A stretch of 7,789 bases of DNA, from the NCBI GenBank assembly GCA_937942105.1, contig CALDFS010000144.1, positions 1 to 7,789 of the forward strand, given 5' to 3'. The notes under the pieces were generated by a model. It was not told the origin of the DNA. It did not search any database and was given only the letters and a program-made list of their open reading frames with translations. The number at the start of each line of letters is the position of its first letter. Position 1 is the stretch's first letter. Below are positions 1 through 6,653 of the stretch, one piece after another. The DNA comes from an uncultured Ruminococcus sp. (lineage in GTDB: Bacteria > Bacillota > Clostridia > Oscillospirales > Ruminococcaceae). Position numbers and translations under genes: made by a program.

Positions 1-2
1 AG

Positions 3-1400
3 TATTGGCTAAGTTTTGATGATTATTGCGTTTACACGGTTTATTTTTCGGAACCTGCTTTTTCTGATTGTATTATCGATATTGACAGTTTGTTTTCGCC
101 GGCTCGAGACTACCAGGATTTCATAGTTCAACCATGTTATACAAACTGCATGCATGAATTGCGTCTTAATATTAATCCTTGGTCATTAATTGCTTATCTT
201 CCCCATGGCCCAAATCCTTCTAGCTATTTATATAGTACTCGCTATTCATATGATACTCGTTTTTTATATCCTCCTCACCCAGCAGTACTTCAAAAAATCA
301 TATCTGGGTTTGAATTGCCGTTCCCTGAATCTCTTTCAATTTATAATGATAGTTTGCGTTCTGGCCCGATTGTGAAATCCTACAATGGACAGGTGAAATA
401 TGAATATTCTGACGAGGTTGAATTTCATTATGCCTTATTTAATAAGATTAAAGCTTGTCCCACACCTGACGCAGATAAATTCTTCATGGATATAGCGGAC
501 GGAGATTTAAACATTGTCGAGCGAATATACCAAATGATCGGATATATTCTCATACCCGGGAATGAGGCAAAGGCATATTTTCTGCTTCAGGGAGAAAGCG
601 ATTCCGGCAAGAGCGTACTCGGTAAATTTCTTGAGGGATATTTTCCTCCGGAGCTTGTTACATCTCTTGACATTTCAAGACTTGGAGAACAGTATTTGCC
701 GAAAGAATTGGCTACAAGCTGCCTGAATCTGAGCATGGACTTGCCGAACGGCAAGATGTCGGCAAAGTCGGCTGCTACCCTTAAAATGCTTACAGGTGAC
801 GACCTGATTACCCATGAAGTCAAGTATAAGGATGCAAAGCCGTACAGATGCAGGTGTAAATTTGTATTTTCAACAAACTTTCCTCTTGAAATGACAGTAT
901 ATGACGAAGCTTTTCTGAACAGAACTGTTTGTATTCCGTTTACGAAAACAATTCCAAAGGAAAAGCAGAATGCACAATTATTGTCTAAGCTGAATGCAGA
1001 AAGACAAAACATAACCATCAAAGCAATTTTGCTGTATTATTTTCTGAGGAAAAATAATTACAAGTTTTCCGGAGCTGGCAAAATCAAGCCCAAAGTTAAT
1101 TACCGCATGGATATCAATGAAACCATAAAGGCGTTTATTGATACAAAGTGTAGTATTACATACAATAACAATGATTATGTTTCAACTCGGGATTTGTATA
1201 ATGCATATATTGAGTTCTGTAATGACAGTGGAATAACATATAATGGCAATATGAATGGCTTTTCTCAGAGAGTACATAATCTGTGCTATCCGCATATAGA
1301 ATCAGACCGAAAGCGCGAAAATAATGAACATATACGCGGATACAAGGGAATAAAGGTATGTACAAAACCATATGTTGTCTCAAAGGAATCCGAAGAATAA
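3..1400 (+). CDS. SF3 helicase of D5/P4 primase-helicase type (5'-truncated by window edge)
   Basis: The reading frame is open from base 3, so the true start lies outside the window; the internal TTG at 90 has no ribosome binding site and is not a credible start. The C-terminal half carries the SF3 AAA+ signatures: a Walker A motif GESDSGKS (bases 591-614), a Walker-B-like strand ending SMDLPNG, a sensor-1 strand KFVFSTN, and an arginine-finger block NRTVCIPF. A C-terminal helical region (TRDLYNAYIEFC) resembles the winged-helix tail of such helicases. Family members are hexameric helicases that unwind replication origins of phages, plasmids and integrated elements. No primase active site is visible in the part seen, but the N-terminus is missing. 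It is paralogous to the gene at 2002-3542, matching it at every motif. A terminator follows at once. The first ~450 bases look more AT-rich than the helicase core. The SF3 assignment is strong; the specific element type is unknown. Confidence 0.88.
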   Translation, partial: YWLSFDDYCVYTVYFSEPAFSDCIIDIDSLFSPARDYQDFIVQPCYTNCMHELRLNINPWSLIAYLPHGPNPSSYLYSTRYSYDTRFLYPPHPAVLQKIISGFELPFPESLSIYNDSLRSGPIVKSYNGQVKYEYSDEVEFHYALFNKIKACPTPDADKFFMDIADGDLNIVERIYQMIGYILIPGNEAKAYFLLQGESDSGKSVLGKFLEGYFPPELVTSLDISRLGEQYLPKELATSCLNLSMDLPNGKMSAKSAATLKMLTGDDLITHEVKYKDAKPYRCRCKFVFSTNFPLEMTVYDEAFLNRTVCIPFTKTIPKEKQNAQLLSKLNAERQNITIKAILLYYFLRKNNYKFSGAGKIKPKVNYRMDINETIKAFIDTKCSITYNNNDYVSTRDLYNAYIEFCNDSGITYNGNMNGFSQRVHNLCYPHIESDRKRENNEHIRGYKGIKVCTKPYVVSKESEE

Positions 1401-1422
1401 TGCCTAAAATAGAGTATGGATT

Positions 1423-1454
1423 AGAAGAGTGCAGATTTTCTGTGCTCTTCTTTT
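1423..1454 (+). terminator. Rho-independent terminator of the first SF3 helicase gene
   Basis: A 12-bp stem (AGAAGAGTGCAG at 1423-1434 against CTGTGCTCTTCT at 1440-1451, with two G-U pairs) and a 5-base loop are followed by a short T run, 22 bases after the stop codon. Confidence 0.8.
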
Positions 1455-1526
1455 ATAATTCGACATATTCATTATGTGCATGAGCTCTTGCCGATACCTC
1501 AAATATGTCTTCGAAACACGCCCCTC

Positions 1527-1661
1527 TGTGCCGAATGTGTCAAGCTTTTTGCAAAACTTTTTTCTGAAAAAGTCCTTCCAAAAAATAGTTTTCAAAAAAG
1601 CCCGGCACAACCGGCACAAAGAAAAAGTAGTTTTTCAATCCTCCACATACATATAAGTAAC
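1527..1661 (+). repeat. Intergenic repeat R, copy 1
   Basis: First of three copies (others at 1792-1935 and 6500-6635), all in the same orientation. It opens with TGTGCCGAATGTGTCAA and has an AT-rich core with CTTTTTTCTGAA and later AGTTTTCAAAAAAG. Near its end is GGCACAACCGGCACA (about 1604-1618), whose reverse complement matches the opening, so the two ends can pair as imperfect inverted repeats. It closes with CAATCCTCC (1636-1644). Single-base length changes between copies in the core rule out a shared reading frame, so it is non-coding. It could be a helicase or initiator binding site, a structured RNA, or a MITE-like element. R1 lies ~70 bases beyond the preceding terminator. Confidence 0.85.
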
Positions 1662-1791
1662 CCACACAGCACAAATCGGTAAGCTCAAGAAAGCAAACGC
1701 GCCGCCTTGTATAACAGCAAGATAGCATTTGTAATTTATGGTTTGTGTTTTTTGTAATATATAAGAATCACCATCTTGCGATATCCTTAAC
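1662..1791. other. Spacer between repeat copies R1 and R2
   Basis: No gene is visible. The only structure seen is a 7-bp inverted repeat, GCAAGAT (1717-1723) and ATCTTGC (1773-1779), separated by 49 bases, which could be chance. The segment is not duplicated near R3. Confidence 0.4.
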
Positions 1792-1935
1792 TGTGCCGAA
1801 TGTGTCAAGCTTTTTGCAAAACTTTTTTCTGAAATAGTCCTTCCCCAAAAATAGTTTTCAAAAAAGTTCAGCACAACCGGCACAAACCAAAAAGTAAAAC
1901 TTTAATCCTCCTTGTACATATCAGTAAGCCTTTGA
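1792..1935 (+). repeat. Intergenic repeat R, copy 2
   Basis: Nearly identical to copy 1 over its first ~40 bases (TGTGCCGAATGTGTCAAGCT onward), with the same AGTTTTCAAAAAAG core and the closing arm ACAACCGGCACA (ending 1884). It then shares TTTAATCCTCC and ATATCAGT..G.CTTTGA with copy 3, so R2 and R3 are alike further downstream than R1. It lies 66 bases upstream of the second SF3 helicase start, in the leader if transcription begins upstream of it. Its ATCCTCCT (1905-1912) is the exact complement of that gene's ribosome binding site. Confidence 0.85.
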
Positions 1936-1987
1936 TTGCCGGTAACCGTTGCAGTCGTTTACTTACCGTATCAGGCTAATAATTATG

Positions 1988-1995
1988 AGGAGGAT
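1988..1995 (+). promoter_or_regulatory. Ribosome binding site that sets the start of the second SF3 helicase
   Basis: AGGAGGAT ends seven bases before ATG 2002 and decides for that start over the upstream in-frame TTG at 1936, which has none. The 8 bases are exactly complementary to the 3' part of repeat R2 (1905-1912), so the site could be sequestered in a transcript containing R2. Confidence 0.75.
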
Positions 1996-2001
1996 ATTGC
2001 C

Positions 2002-2838
2002 ATGTTCAATATCAATTCAATTTCAGAAGAAAACGTAAACGCAGAAAACAATCAACCGTATAACAATCCGGATAATATGTGCTATCCCACGCCGTATGTC
2101 AATCAGCCGTCGCAAATAATGCAGCAGCCCGATTATCAGGGAGGAATCCTTGATGAAATCAGACCCCAGGAACCGAACAAGGATGCAACCCGGTACGAAA
2201 TGACCGTAACGCTTCTGAATATCTACGGAATCAAGAGGTACAAAGGACGTTTTTACTTCTTTCATAAGAATCATTATGTACAGATATCCGAAGAATATCT
2301 TGGAATGATGATTTATGGAACGTTTGAGAAGCTTGTGAAGGAGAGCGGCAACTCGGACTTTGTCAATAACATCATTTCCGAGCTTAAGCGCAACCCATCA
2401 ATTGCCATCAGCGATGATAATATCTGCACAACAAAGCTGGCCTTCAAAAATTATGTTCTTGACCTGTGCTCAGAATTCTTAGCTTCCCCGAATAAGAACG
2501 AAGTACTGCTGTATTCAATCAACGCAGATATCAGACGTGACATACTACAGATTCCGGGAGTATGGAACATCTCCACTCCCATTTTCGATAGCTTCCTTCA
2601 CTATGTTACAGGCGGCGATAAAGCTCTCATAAAGCGCATATGGGAGATAATCGGGTATGTGCTCACACCGGATAATTACGGCAGGTCGTATTTCGTTTTT
2701 CAGGGAGTTCCCGGCAGCGGCAAGTCTACTCTTGAAAGGTTCATATCTAATATGTTCTCATATGGTTCGGTATTTCGTATAAGGGGGACGATTTCGGAGG
2801 GAGATTCTCTTTGCAGGGTCTTGAGGGTAAGGCGGTAA
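2002..2838 (+). CDS. SF3 helicase, N-terminal part of a frameshifted gene
   Basis: As read, this frame gives 278 residues and ends shortly after the helicase P-loop. Residues 1-50 are rich in Asn, Gln and Pro and look disordered. Around 146-155, LAFKNYVLDL matches the F.NGvLDL-type motif preceding the ATPase in D5/P4 helicases. Residues 197-222 (FLHYVTGGD... IIGYVLTPDN) match the helical linker of the upstream paralogue (IIGYVL against MIGYIL). Walker A is GVPGSGKS at 235-242. After about residue 262 the frame leaves the family and runs to a stop at 2836-2838, while the next frame continues with the expected sequence. Restoring one base in the G run at 2783-2787 would give a 513-residue helicase. 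No primase domain is present. The gene is clearly richer in GC than the SF2 helicase downstream. It is a disrupted gene unless the break is a sequencing error or programmed. Confidence 0.85.
   Translation: MFNINSISEENVNAENNQPYNNPDNMCYPTPYVNQPSQIMQQPDYQGGILDEIRPQEPNKDATRYEMTVTLLNIYGIKRYKGRFYFFHKNHYVQISEEYLGMMIYGTFEKLVKESGNSDFVNNIISELKRNPSIAISDDNICTTKLAFKNYVLDLCSEFLASPNKNEVLLYSINADIRRDILQIPGVWNISTPIFDSFLHYVTGGDKALIKRIWEIIGYVLTPDNYGRSYFVFQGVPGSGKSTLERFISNMFSYGSVFRIRGTISEGDSLCRVLRVRR
2783..2787 (+). other. Frameshift site: run of five G
   Basis: Up to here the 2002 frame matches the paralogue; from here the frame one base back does. Adding one G gives ...RIRGDDFGG..., leading without gap into the Walker-B region. 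The 27 residues before SDLPG and MDLPN then align end to end in the two paralogues. A homopolymer indel is the simplest cause. Confidence 0.8.
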
Positions 2839-3542
2839 TCATCGTGTCCGACCTCCCGGGCAGGGTGTTCTCAGAGGATACCGTAAGCATAATAAAGCAG
2901 ATTTCGGGACGGGACTGTATATCCACTGATGTAAAGTACAGCGAACAGAGGTCTTTCAGAACCAATGCCAAAATGCTCTTCTTCACAAACAACGCCTTTA
3001 TTCCAAGAACCATGGACTATGCGTTCAACAGCAGGGCGGTTTGCGTGCCGTTCAGATATGCTGTCGATAAATCTGAGCAGGATTTTGAACTGGACTATAA
3101 GCTGGCGTCTGAGATGGATGCGATAGCTACAAAGGCGATGATGTACTACTTTGAGCTTCGTGACAGACACTATGTATTCAGCGGCGATTACCGGCTGAAC
3201 GACTGCGTGCAAGGCATAGACTTCTCCGACAACGACGTCACCGCCGTAGGCAGTTTTATCAACGAGTACTGTTATCAAGACCCCGATGGCTGCATATATG
3301 TAAGCGATGCATATGATCTGTTTTGCAGAGTGAAATATTCCATCTCTATGAACAAGTTTTCAAACTGCTTTCAGAATATCCTTTCCGGCAGGTTCGGAGC
3401 TTGGCAGAAGCGCAGAAGGAAAACGCCGGATGGCAACCCTCAGAGCTGTGTTGTTGGAGTATCTATGAGGTGGGATATGGCAGCGAATCAGGGAAAATCT
3501 TACCTGGACGAGGGATACGTTGAGCTTCAAAAGCAATCGTAA
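2784..3542 (+). CDS. SF3 helicase, C-terminal part of a frameshifted gene
   Basis: This continues the gene that begins at 2002, one frame back. No genuine start codon with a ribosome binding site is seen; TTG 2811 is merely the first possible initiator. Motifs in order are a hydrophobic strand ending IIVSDLPG (Walker-B position), the sensor-1 strand KMLFFTNN, and the arginine-finger block NSRAVCVPF, each matching the upstream paralogue (NLSMDLPN, KFVFSTN, NRTVCIPF). A C-terminal winged-helix-like region follows (YVSDAYDLFCRVKYSISMNKF), then a basic stretch QKRRRK. The last codons (GYVELQKQS, stop 3540-3542) matter for the locus history, because a degraded copy lies at 6654-6711 before the second copy of the downstream block. 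Without the N-terminal P-loop this fragment cannot be an active ATPase by itself. Confidence 0.82.
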   Translation, partial: GDDFGGRFSLQGLEGKAVIIVSDLPGRVFSEDTVSIIKQISGRDCISTDVKYSEQRSFRTNAKMLFFTNNAFIPRTMDYAFNSRAVCVPFRYAVDKSEQDFELDYKLASEMDAIATKAMMYYFELRDRHYVFSGDYRLNDCVQGIDFSDNDVTAVGSFINEYCYQDPDGCIYVSDAYDLFCRVKYSISMNKFSNCFQNILSGRFGAWQKRRRKTPDGNPQSCVVGVSMRWDMAANQGKSYLDEGYVELQKQS

Positions 3543-3920
3543 ACAGTCAAGGTTACAAAAAAGCCTAAATAAATATGCCAATTCCGGAAAAACCGCATGA
3601 ATATGGGATTTGACGATATAAAAAAGTGTCATGAAGTATATATATTAAGACAAAAAATTTTTATGTTTATATTCTGAACTTTATGTTTTCTTGAAGACTT
3701 ACTTTCATGGCTCGGATGAGAGGAGAAGAGCGGGTGAAGGAATCATTCTCCTGCACCCGCTCTTTTACTTTTTGGGGTAGCTATTTCTCCAACTATCAAG
3801 ATACTCAACCACCGCAGACTTAGGGATCTTCCAATTTATACCTATCCCGAGTACCGGTATAACTTCCTTGTTCAAGAGGTCTCATATACCGCCCCCTCTG
3901 CCGATGTCCAGAATCTCTTT
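3540..3920. repeat. Duplicated block D, copy 1 (degenerate)
   Basis: Collinear with 6709-7083 from the TCGTAA that ends the helicase gene to GAATCTCTTT at 3911-3920, with scattered substitutions and small indels. Shared parts include AACCGCATGAAT, AAAAAGTGTCATGAAG, a terminator hairpin and the excisionase-type gene. Similarity stops abruptly after 3920, inside that gene. The second copy keeps the gene intact, so copy 1 is the decayed one. Confidence 0.88.
3726..3770 (+). terminator. Strong terminator after the second SF3 helicase
   Basis: A 16-bp stem with one mismatch (AAGAGCGGGTGAAGGA at 3726-3741 against TCCTGCACCCGCTCTT at 3749-3764) and a 7-base loop are followed by TTACTTTTT. The T-rich tail is on the plus side, matching the helicase direction. 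The same hairpin recurs in block D2. Confidence 0.85.
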
Positions 3921-3922
3921 TA
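3765..3922 (-). pseudogene. Dead copy of the excisionase-type HTH gene
   Basis: The minus strand reads residues clearly matching the intact protein at 6931-7131: LKEILDIGRG, then NKEVIPVLGIGINWKIPKSA, then VVEYLDSWRNSYPKK and a stop at 3765-3767. Three defects kill it. An in-frame TGA at 3882-3884 sits with a three-base insertion where the intact copy reads SVYD. The Arg before the conserved Gly-Arg of the wing is lost. The first ~15 codons, including the start, are replaced by unrelated sequence beyond 3920. The intact family binds DNA at element ends or controls excision; this copy cannot make such a protein. Confidence 0.85.
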
Positions 3923-4183
3923 GGTGTCCACTCTCACCACATTGATAGGTGAAAATGTCAGCATATAGGTAAGTGCAGTTTCAGTACACCGGTAAGTCTC
4001 ACATGGCATAAAGAGCCAAACGACTGTAGAATATATTGATTTCAAGGGACGGTGAAATCTGCGCACCCTTGTGCCCCCTTTACTGTCCGTGACGGAGCTT
4101 CAAAAAAGGCATTATGCATGCGGTTAATACAATCAAGATCCGATGAAGCCGTGTGACCAAGGCGTTCAGCTTAATGCTTTGCA
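3921..4183. other. Unexplained segment between block D1 and the SF2 helicase
   Basis: This sequence has no counterpart beside block D2, so it was inserted or joined here after the duplication, or copy 2 lost it. No gene with a start and ribosome binding site is seen. One minus-strand frame stays open for about 60 codons (roughly 3924-4104, ending LTFSPINVVRVDT and a TAA at 3920-3922) and could be the tail of a lost gene such as a transposase. I do not recognise the family. Confidence 0.45.
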
Positions 4184-4187
4184 TTAA
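4171..4187. repeat. Perfect hairpin over the SF2 helicase stop codon
   Basis: TTAATGC TTT GCATTAA: 7-bp perfect arms with a 3-base loop, covering the stop codon at 4184-4186. There is no T run in the gene's direction, so it is at most a weak terminator or mRNA end-protecting hairpin. Confidence 0.45.
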
Positions 4188-6394
4188 TTCTCTGTTGATA
4201 TTTTATGTATCAACCAAAGTTTTTTGCTTTTCGTAGTTGAGTAATTTAGACTCAAATCAGATAAAAGCTTGTTTACTGACTTAGCACTGTAGCCTTCCCA
4301 TCGGTCTCTTCTTTTCGTAATTGGTCTTATCCCCAAATGCTGTATATGTGTCTGAACTATTTTGCACTTGATGGGACTGAACTCATCGACCGTTAATGGC
4401 TTATCGACGTTATCATCCAATGCTTTGATAACTTCGGACAGCATTCTATCTTTATTTATCTTTGCGTTTGTAGATGACTCTAATATTTGGCCGCTTATAT
4501 TTTTGTCTAACCACTCGGCTATTGTCCACTTATATGAACCGGCGAAAAGCTTTAGGAAGTCAGCTTTCTTTGCAACAACTCCTAAAGTATAAGCGTTTAC
4601 AGAATATAATCCCATTTTCTCAATATAGAATAAGGATTTGACTATTTCATTTCTCTGATTTTTTTCTATCGACCCCTTTATAGATAAATACATATATATT
4701 GTTCTAGATAGTAATGAATGTATGCCCGCTGCGTCTTTGGGATTTTCTTTGTCTGTTAGTTCAGATTGAAATTCTTGATAGATTAAATCACTTATACTTT
4801 TACTTTGTACAGGTGGATTTATAATATAGTGCTGTTTCATATCATTGAATTCTGGTGAGGTTGAAAAAGACATAATTATATCAAGTGTGTCCTTTGTGAG
4901 AACTTTCTCCCATACATCAAATGTTTTTTCAAATACTGCGTTATCATTAATAAAAGTACTAAGAATTTTTAATAAATTAGGGGAATCCATTCCCATATGC
5001 ATAATTATCGCAATGATTCTACTAAGAGCCTCAGCACTATATATTATCGATAATGCTAACAATACGTTTTGAGCATATCTAGCCCAACGGCGACTGAAGT
5101 TTTCAACGCTCGGAACCCATGCCCATATAGTAATGCCGGCTTCTTTGTTTAGCAATCGTTTTCTGCCAAGTGCTTGGATAAACTCTGTCCTGTCAGTATA
5201 GAAAACAACGATATTCTTAACGGCCTCATCACAAATATTGATTCCGTTGTCAAGAACCTGAGTGGTTATTAGAACAGGTTGGCTGAATTTTTCATACTGT
5301 ATTATATCATTTCTTACTTTTTGCGGTTCGGATGTATCTCTGTCAACATATGCTGCGGATACACCAGCTTCTTTTAATAACTTCTTGAGGGCTTTGCCTT
5401 CGTCTTTGCTGTCAACAAAAACAATCCATTTATTATCTTTTGACGGTGGCGGATCCATTATATTTAAAACTGCAGCAGCTTTTGAAATCCGCTTGTTTTG
5501 CAGCTTAGCTTTGCTTATTAAGCTATCATTATCGGAAGCACCGGGCACTAATTTTGCGGCGATGGCCGCCTTGGAACTTGTTTCCAAATCAAAAAACTTT
5601 AGTTCGTACTTTGAATAGTCAGGCTTTATTATGTAATGATGAAAATGAAATTCCTGACTAAGTATATTAAATCGTTCATTTTTTATTTGTTTTATGGGAT
5701 TATATATGTTTAACTTATATGTGCTTTCTTCATATTTCTGTATGTAATCAATAATGTCCCAGCTTGTAGCAGTGATATATATTCGTATGACTTGCTTAAA
5801 AACATAAGGTATATAGTTGACAAGATATCCGCAAAAGCTGTTAAATTCAGCATCAGCATATAAAAAATGAATCTCGTCAAAAACGGCATATCGTAGCTTT
5901 GAAGTCCAATCTTTAATTTTTCGTACTTTTTTACCGTTTTTATCTGATTTTAACCGTCCTGAACTAAAAATACTATATAGGCTTTGATATGTAATAACAC
6001 AAACAGGACCGATGAATATCGTGTTTTTGTTAATCTTGTCTTTCTTAAGCGTTCCTAAAGCTTCGGGCTTATGTTCATTTATAATGTCATAGATTTTCCT
6101 TTTTTGTTGCATATTCAAAGCAATCCTGTTGCTGATAAGCAATACGTTTAAATCATCCTCCAACGCTTTTACTATGATTTTTTCATAAATGAAGGTGGTC
6201 TTACCCGTCCCCGTTGGAGCATCTATGAAAACATAATCTCCATCCCGCCATTGTTTATAATCTTCCCCGATAGCTTCTGATACATACATGAATGGAAATT
6301 CTTTTAATACTTCCTCGTGATGTGGAAGCATATCGCTCAGCTGACTAACAAATACATTTGACAATGTATCATCCCACGAAAATATATTTGTCAT
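4184..6394 (-). CDS. Large SF2 (DEAD/DEAH-like) helicase
   Basis: A 736-residue protein if ATG 6394 is used. SF2 motifs in order are I/Walker A APTGTGKTT (59-67), Ia LLISNRIAL (~86-94), II/Walker B DEIH (173-176), III TAT (208-210), a second RecA-like domain opening WIVFVDS (323-329), V ITTQVLDNGINI (~376-387), and VI QALGRKR (407-413). The ~320 residues after motif VI are not recognised; they look mainly helical and end in a basic segment (PITKRRDRW). Such proteins translocate on nucleic acid using ATP; substrate and partners cannot be told from sequence. The frame extends to ATG 6520, but that stretch runs into repeat R3 and lacks a ribosome binding site. A promoter abuts ATG 6394 and no good Shine-Dalgarno is seen, so ATG 6331 remains possible. 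The gene is far more AT-rich than its neighbour: a chosen 60-base sample at 4921-4980 has 11 G/C, against 35 at 3181-3240. It lies convergent to the SF3 helicases, suggesting separate acquisition. Confidence 0.87.
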   Translation of the reverse strand: MTNIFSWDDTLSNVFVSQLSDMLPHHEEVLKEFPFMYVSEAIGEDYKQWRDGDYVFIDAPTGTGKTTFIYEKIIVKALEDDLNVLLISNRIALNMQQKRKIYDIINEHKPEALGTLKKDKINKNTIFIGPVCVITYQSLYSIFSSGRLKSDKNGKKVRKIKDWTSKLRYAVFDEIHFLYADAEFNSFCGYLVNYIPYVFKQVIRIYITATSWDIIDYIQKYEESTYKLNIYNPIKQIKNERFNILSQEFHFHHYIIKPDYSKYELKFFDLETSSKAAIAAKLVPGASDNDSLISKAKLQNKRISKAAAVLNIMDPPPSKDNKWIVFVDSKDEGKALKKLLKEAGVSAAYVDRDTSEPQKVRNDIIQYEKFSQPVLITTQVLDNGINICDEAVKNIVVFYTDRTEFIQALGRKRLLNKEAGITIWAWVPSVENFSRRWARYAQNVLLALSIIYSAEALSRIIAIIMHMGMDSPNLLKILSTFINDNAVFEKTFDVWEKVLTKDTLDIIMSFSTSPEFNDMKQHYIINPPVQSKSISDLIYQEFQSELTDKENPKDAAGIHSLLSRTIYMYLSIKGSIEKNQRNEIVKSLFYIEKMGLYSVNAYTLGVVAKKADFLKLFAGSYKWTIAEWLDKNISGQILESSTNAKINKDRMLSEVIKALDDNVDKPLTVDEFSPIKCKIVQTHIQHLGIRPITKRRDRWEGYSAKSVNKLLSDLSLNYSTTKSKKLWLIHKISTEN

Positions 6395-6395
6395 T

Positions 6396-6424
6396 ATTAT
6401 ATCAAAAAAATACAGTACTTTCAA
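6396..6424 (-). promoter_or_regulatory. Sigma-70-type promoter of the SF2 helicase
   Basis: On the minus strand TTGAAA (6424-6419), a 17-base spacer and a perfect TATAAT (6401-6396) precede ATG 6394 by one base. Transcription from it would begin a few bases inside the apparent coding region, which puts either the promoter or the start codon in doubt. Confidence 0.5.
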
Positions 6425-6499
6425 TATGTGCGATGATAAGTGATGCTTTTTTTGCCTGATGCGCAAGCACATGATGGTTCTTCTCGAACACCGCCAATA

Positions 6500-6635
6500 T
6501 GTGCCGGATGTGTCAAACATTTTATAAAACTTTTTTCTGAAGAAGTCCTTTCAAAAATAGTTTTCAAAAAAGCCTGGCACAACCGGCACAAATCCCAAAG
6601 AAATCTTTAATCCTCCATATATCAGTGAGTCTTTG
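6500..6635 (+). repeat. Intergenic repeat R, copy 3
   Basis: Opens TGTGCCGGATGTGTCAAA, shares AAAACTTTTTTCTGAA, AATAGTTTTCAAAAAAGC and GGCACAACCGGCACAAA (closing arm 6583-6590), and ends TTTAATCCTCC (6606-6616) and ATATCAGTGAG. Its outer arms pair better than in copies 1 and 2 (CCGG in both). It lies ~106 bases upstream of the SF2 helicase start and, in its own orientation, is followed by the helicase fossil and block D2 as R2 is followed by helicase 2 and D1. Confidence 0.85.
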
Positions 6636-6653
6636 AATGTATATAACCACTAT

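Noticed and set aside
587..1021. 144-codon minus-strand open frame inside the first SF3 helicase
   Set aside because: It lies opposite the conserved helicase motifs and is a shadow of that gene.
1792..1813. Minus-strand -35 box TTGACA at the edge of R2
   Set aside because: A 17-base spacer leads to GATATC, a poor -10, and the other R copies have nothing at that place.
1404..1883. Several minus- and plus-strand open frames of 60-82 codons across repeats R1 and R2 (e.g. reading PVVPGFFENYF)
   Set aside because: They look conserved only because the DNA repeat is copied. Single-base indels between copies change the frame, and none has a ribosome binding site.
2871..3278. 135-codon minus-strand open frame inside the second SF3 helicase
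   Set aside because: Shadow of the C-terminal helicase motifs on the other strand.
4050..4095. GTGCG on the minus strand as a possible group II intron 5' end
   Set aside because: Five bases is chance level; no intron domain V or reverse transcriptase is seen.
5262..5618. 118-codon plus-strand open frame inside the SF2 helicase
   Set aside because: It runs opposite SF2 motifs IV-V and has no start context or recognisable domain.
6395..6520. N-terminal extension of the SF2 helicase to ATG 6520
   Set aside because: It would read into repeat R3 and across the promoter, has no ribosome binding site, and looks unlike the rest of the protein.
1527..6635. CRISPR array
   Set aside because: The repeats are ~135 bases, imperfect and not regularly spaced; no cas gene is seen.
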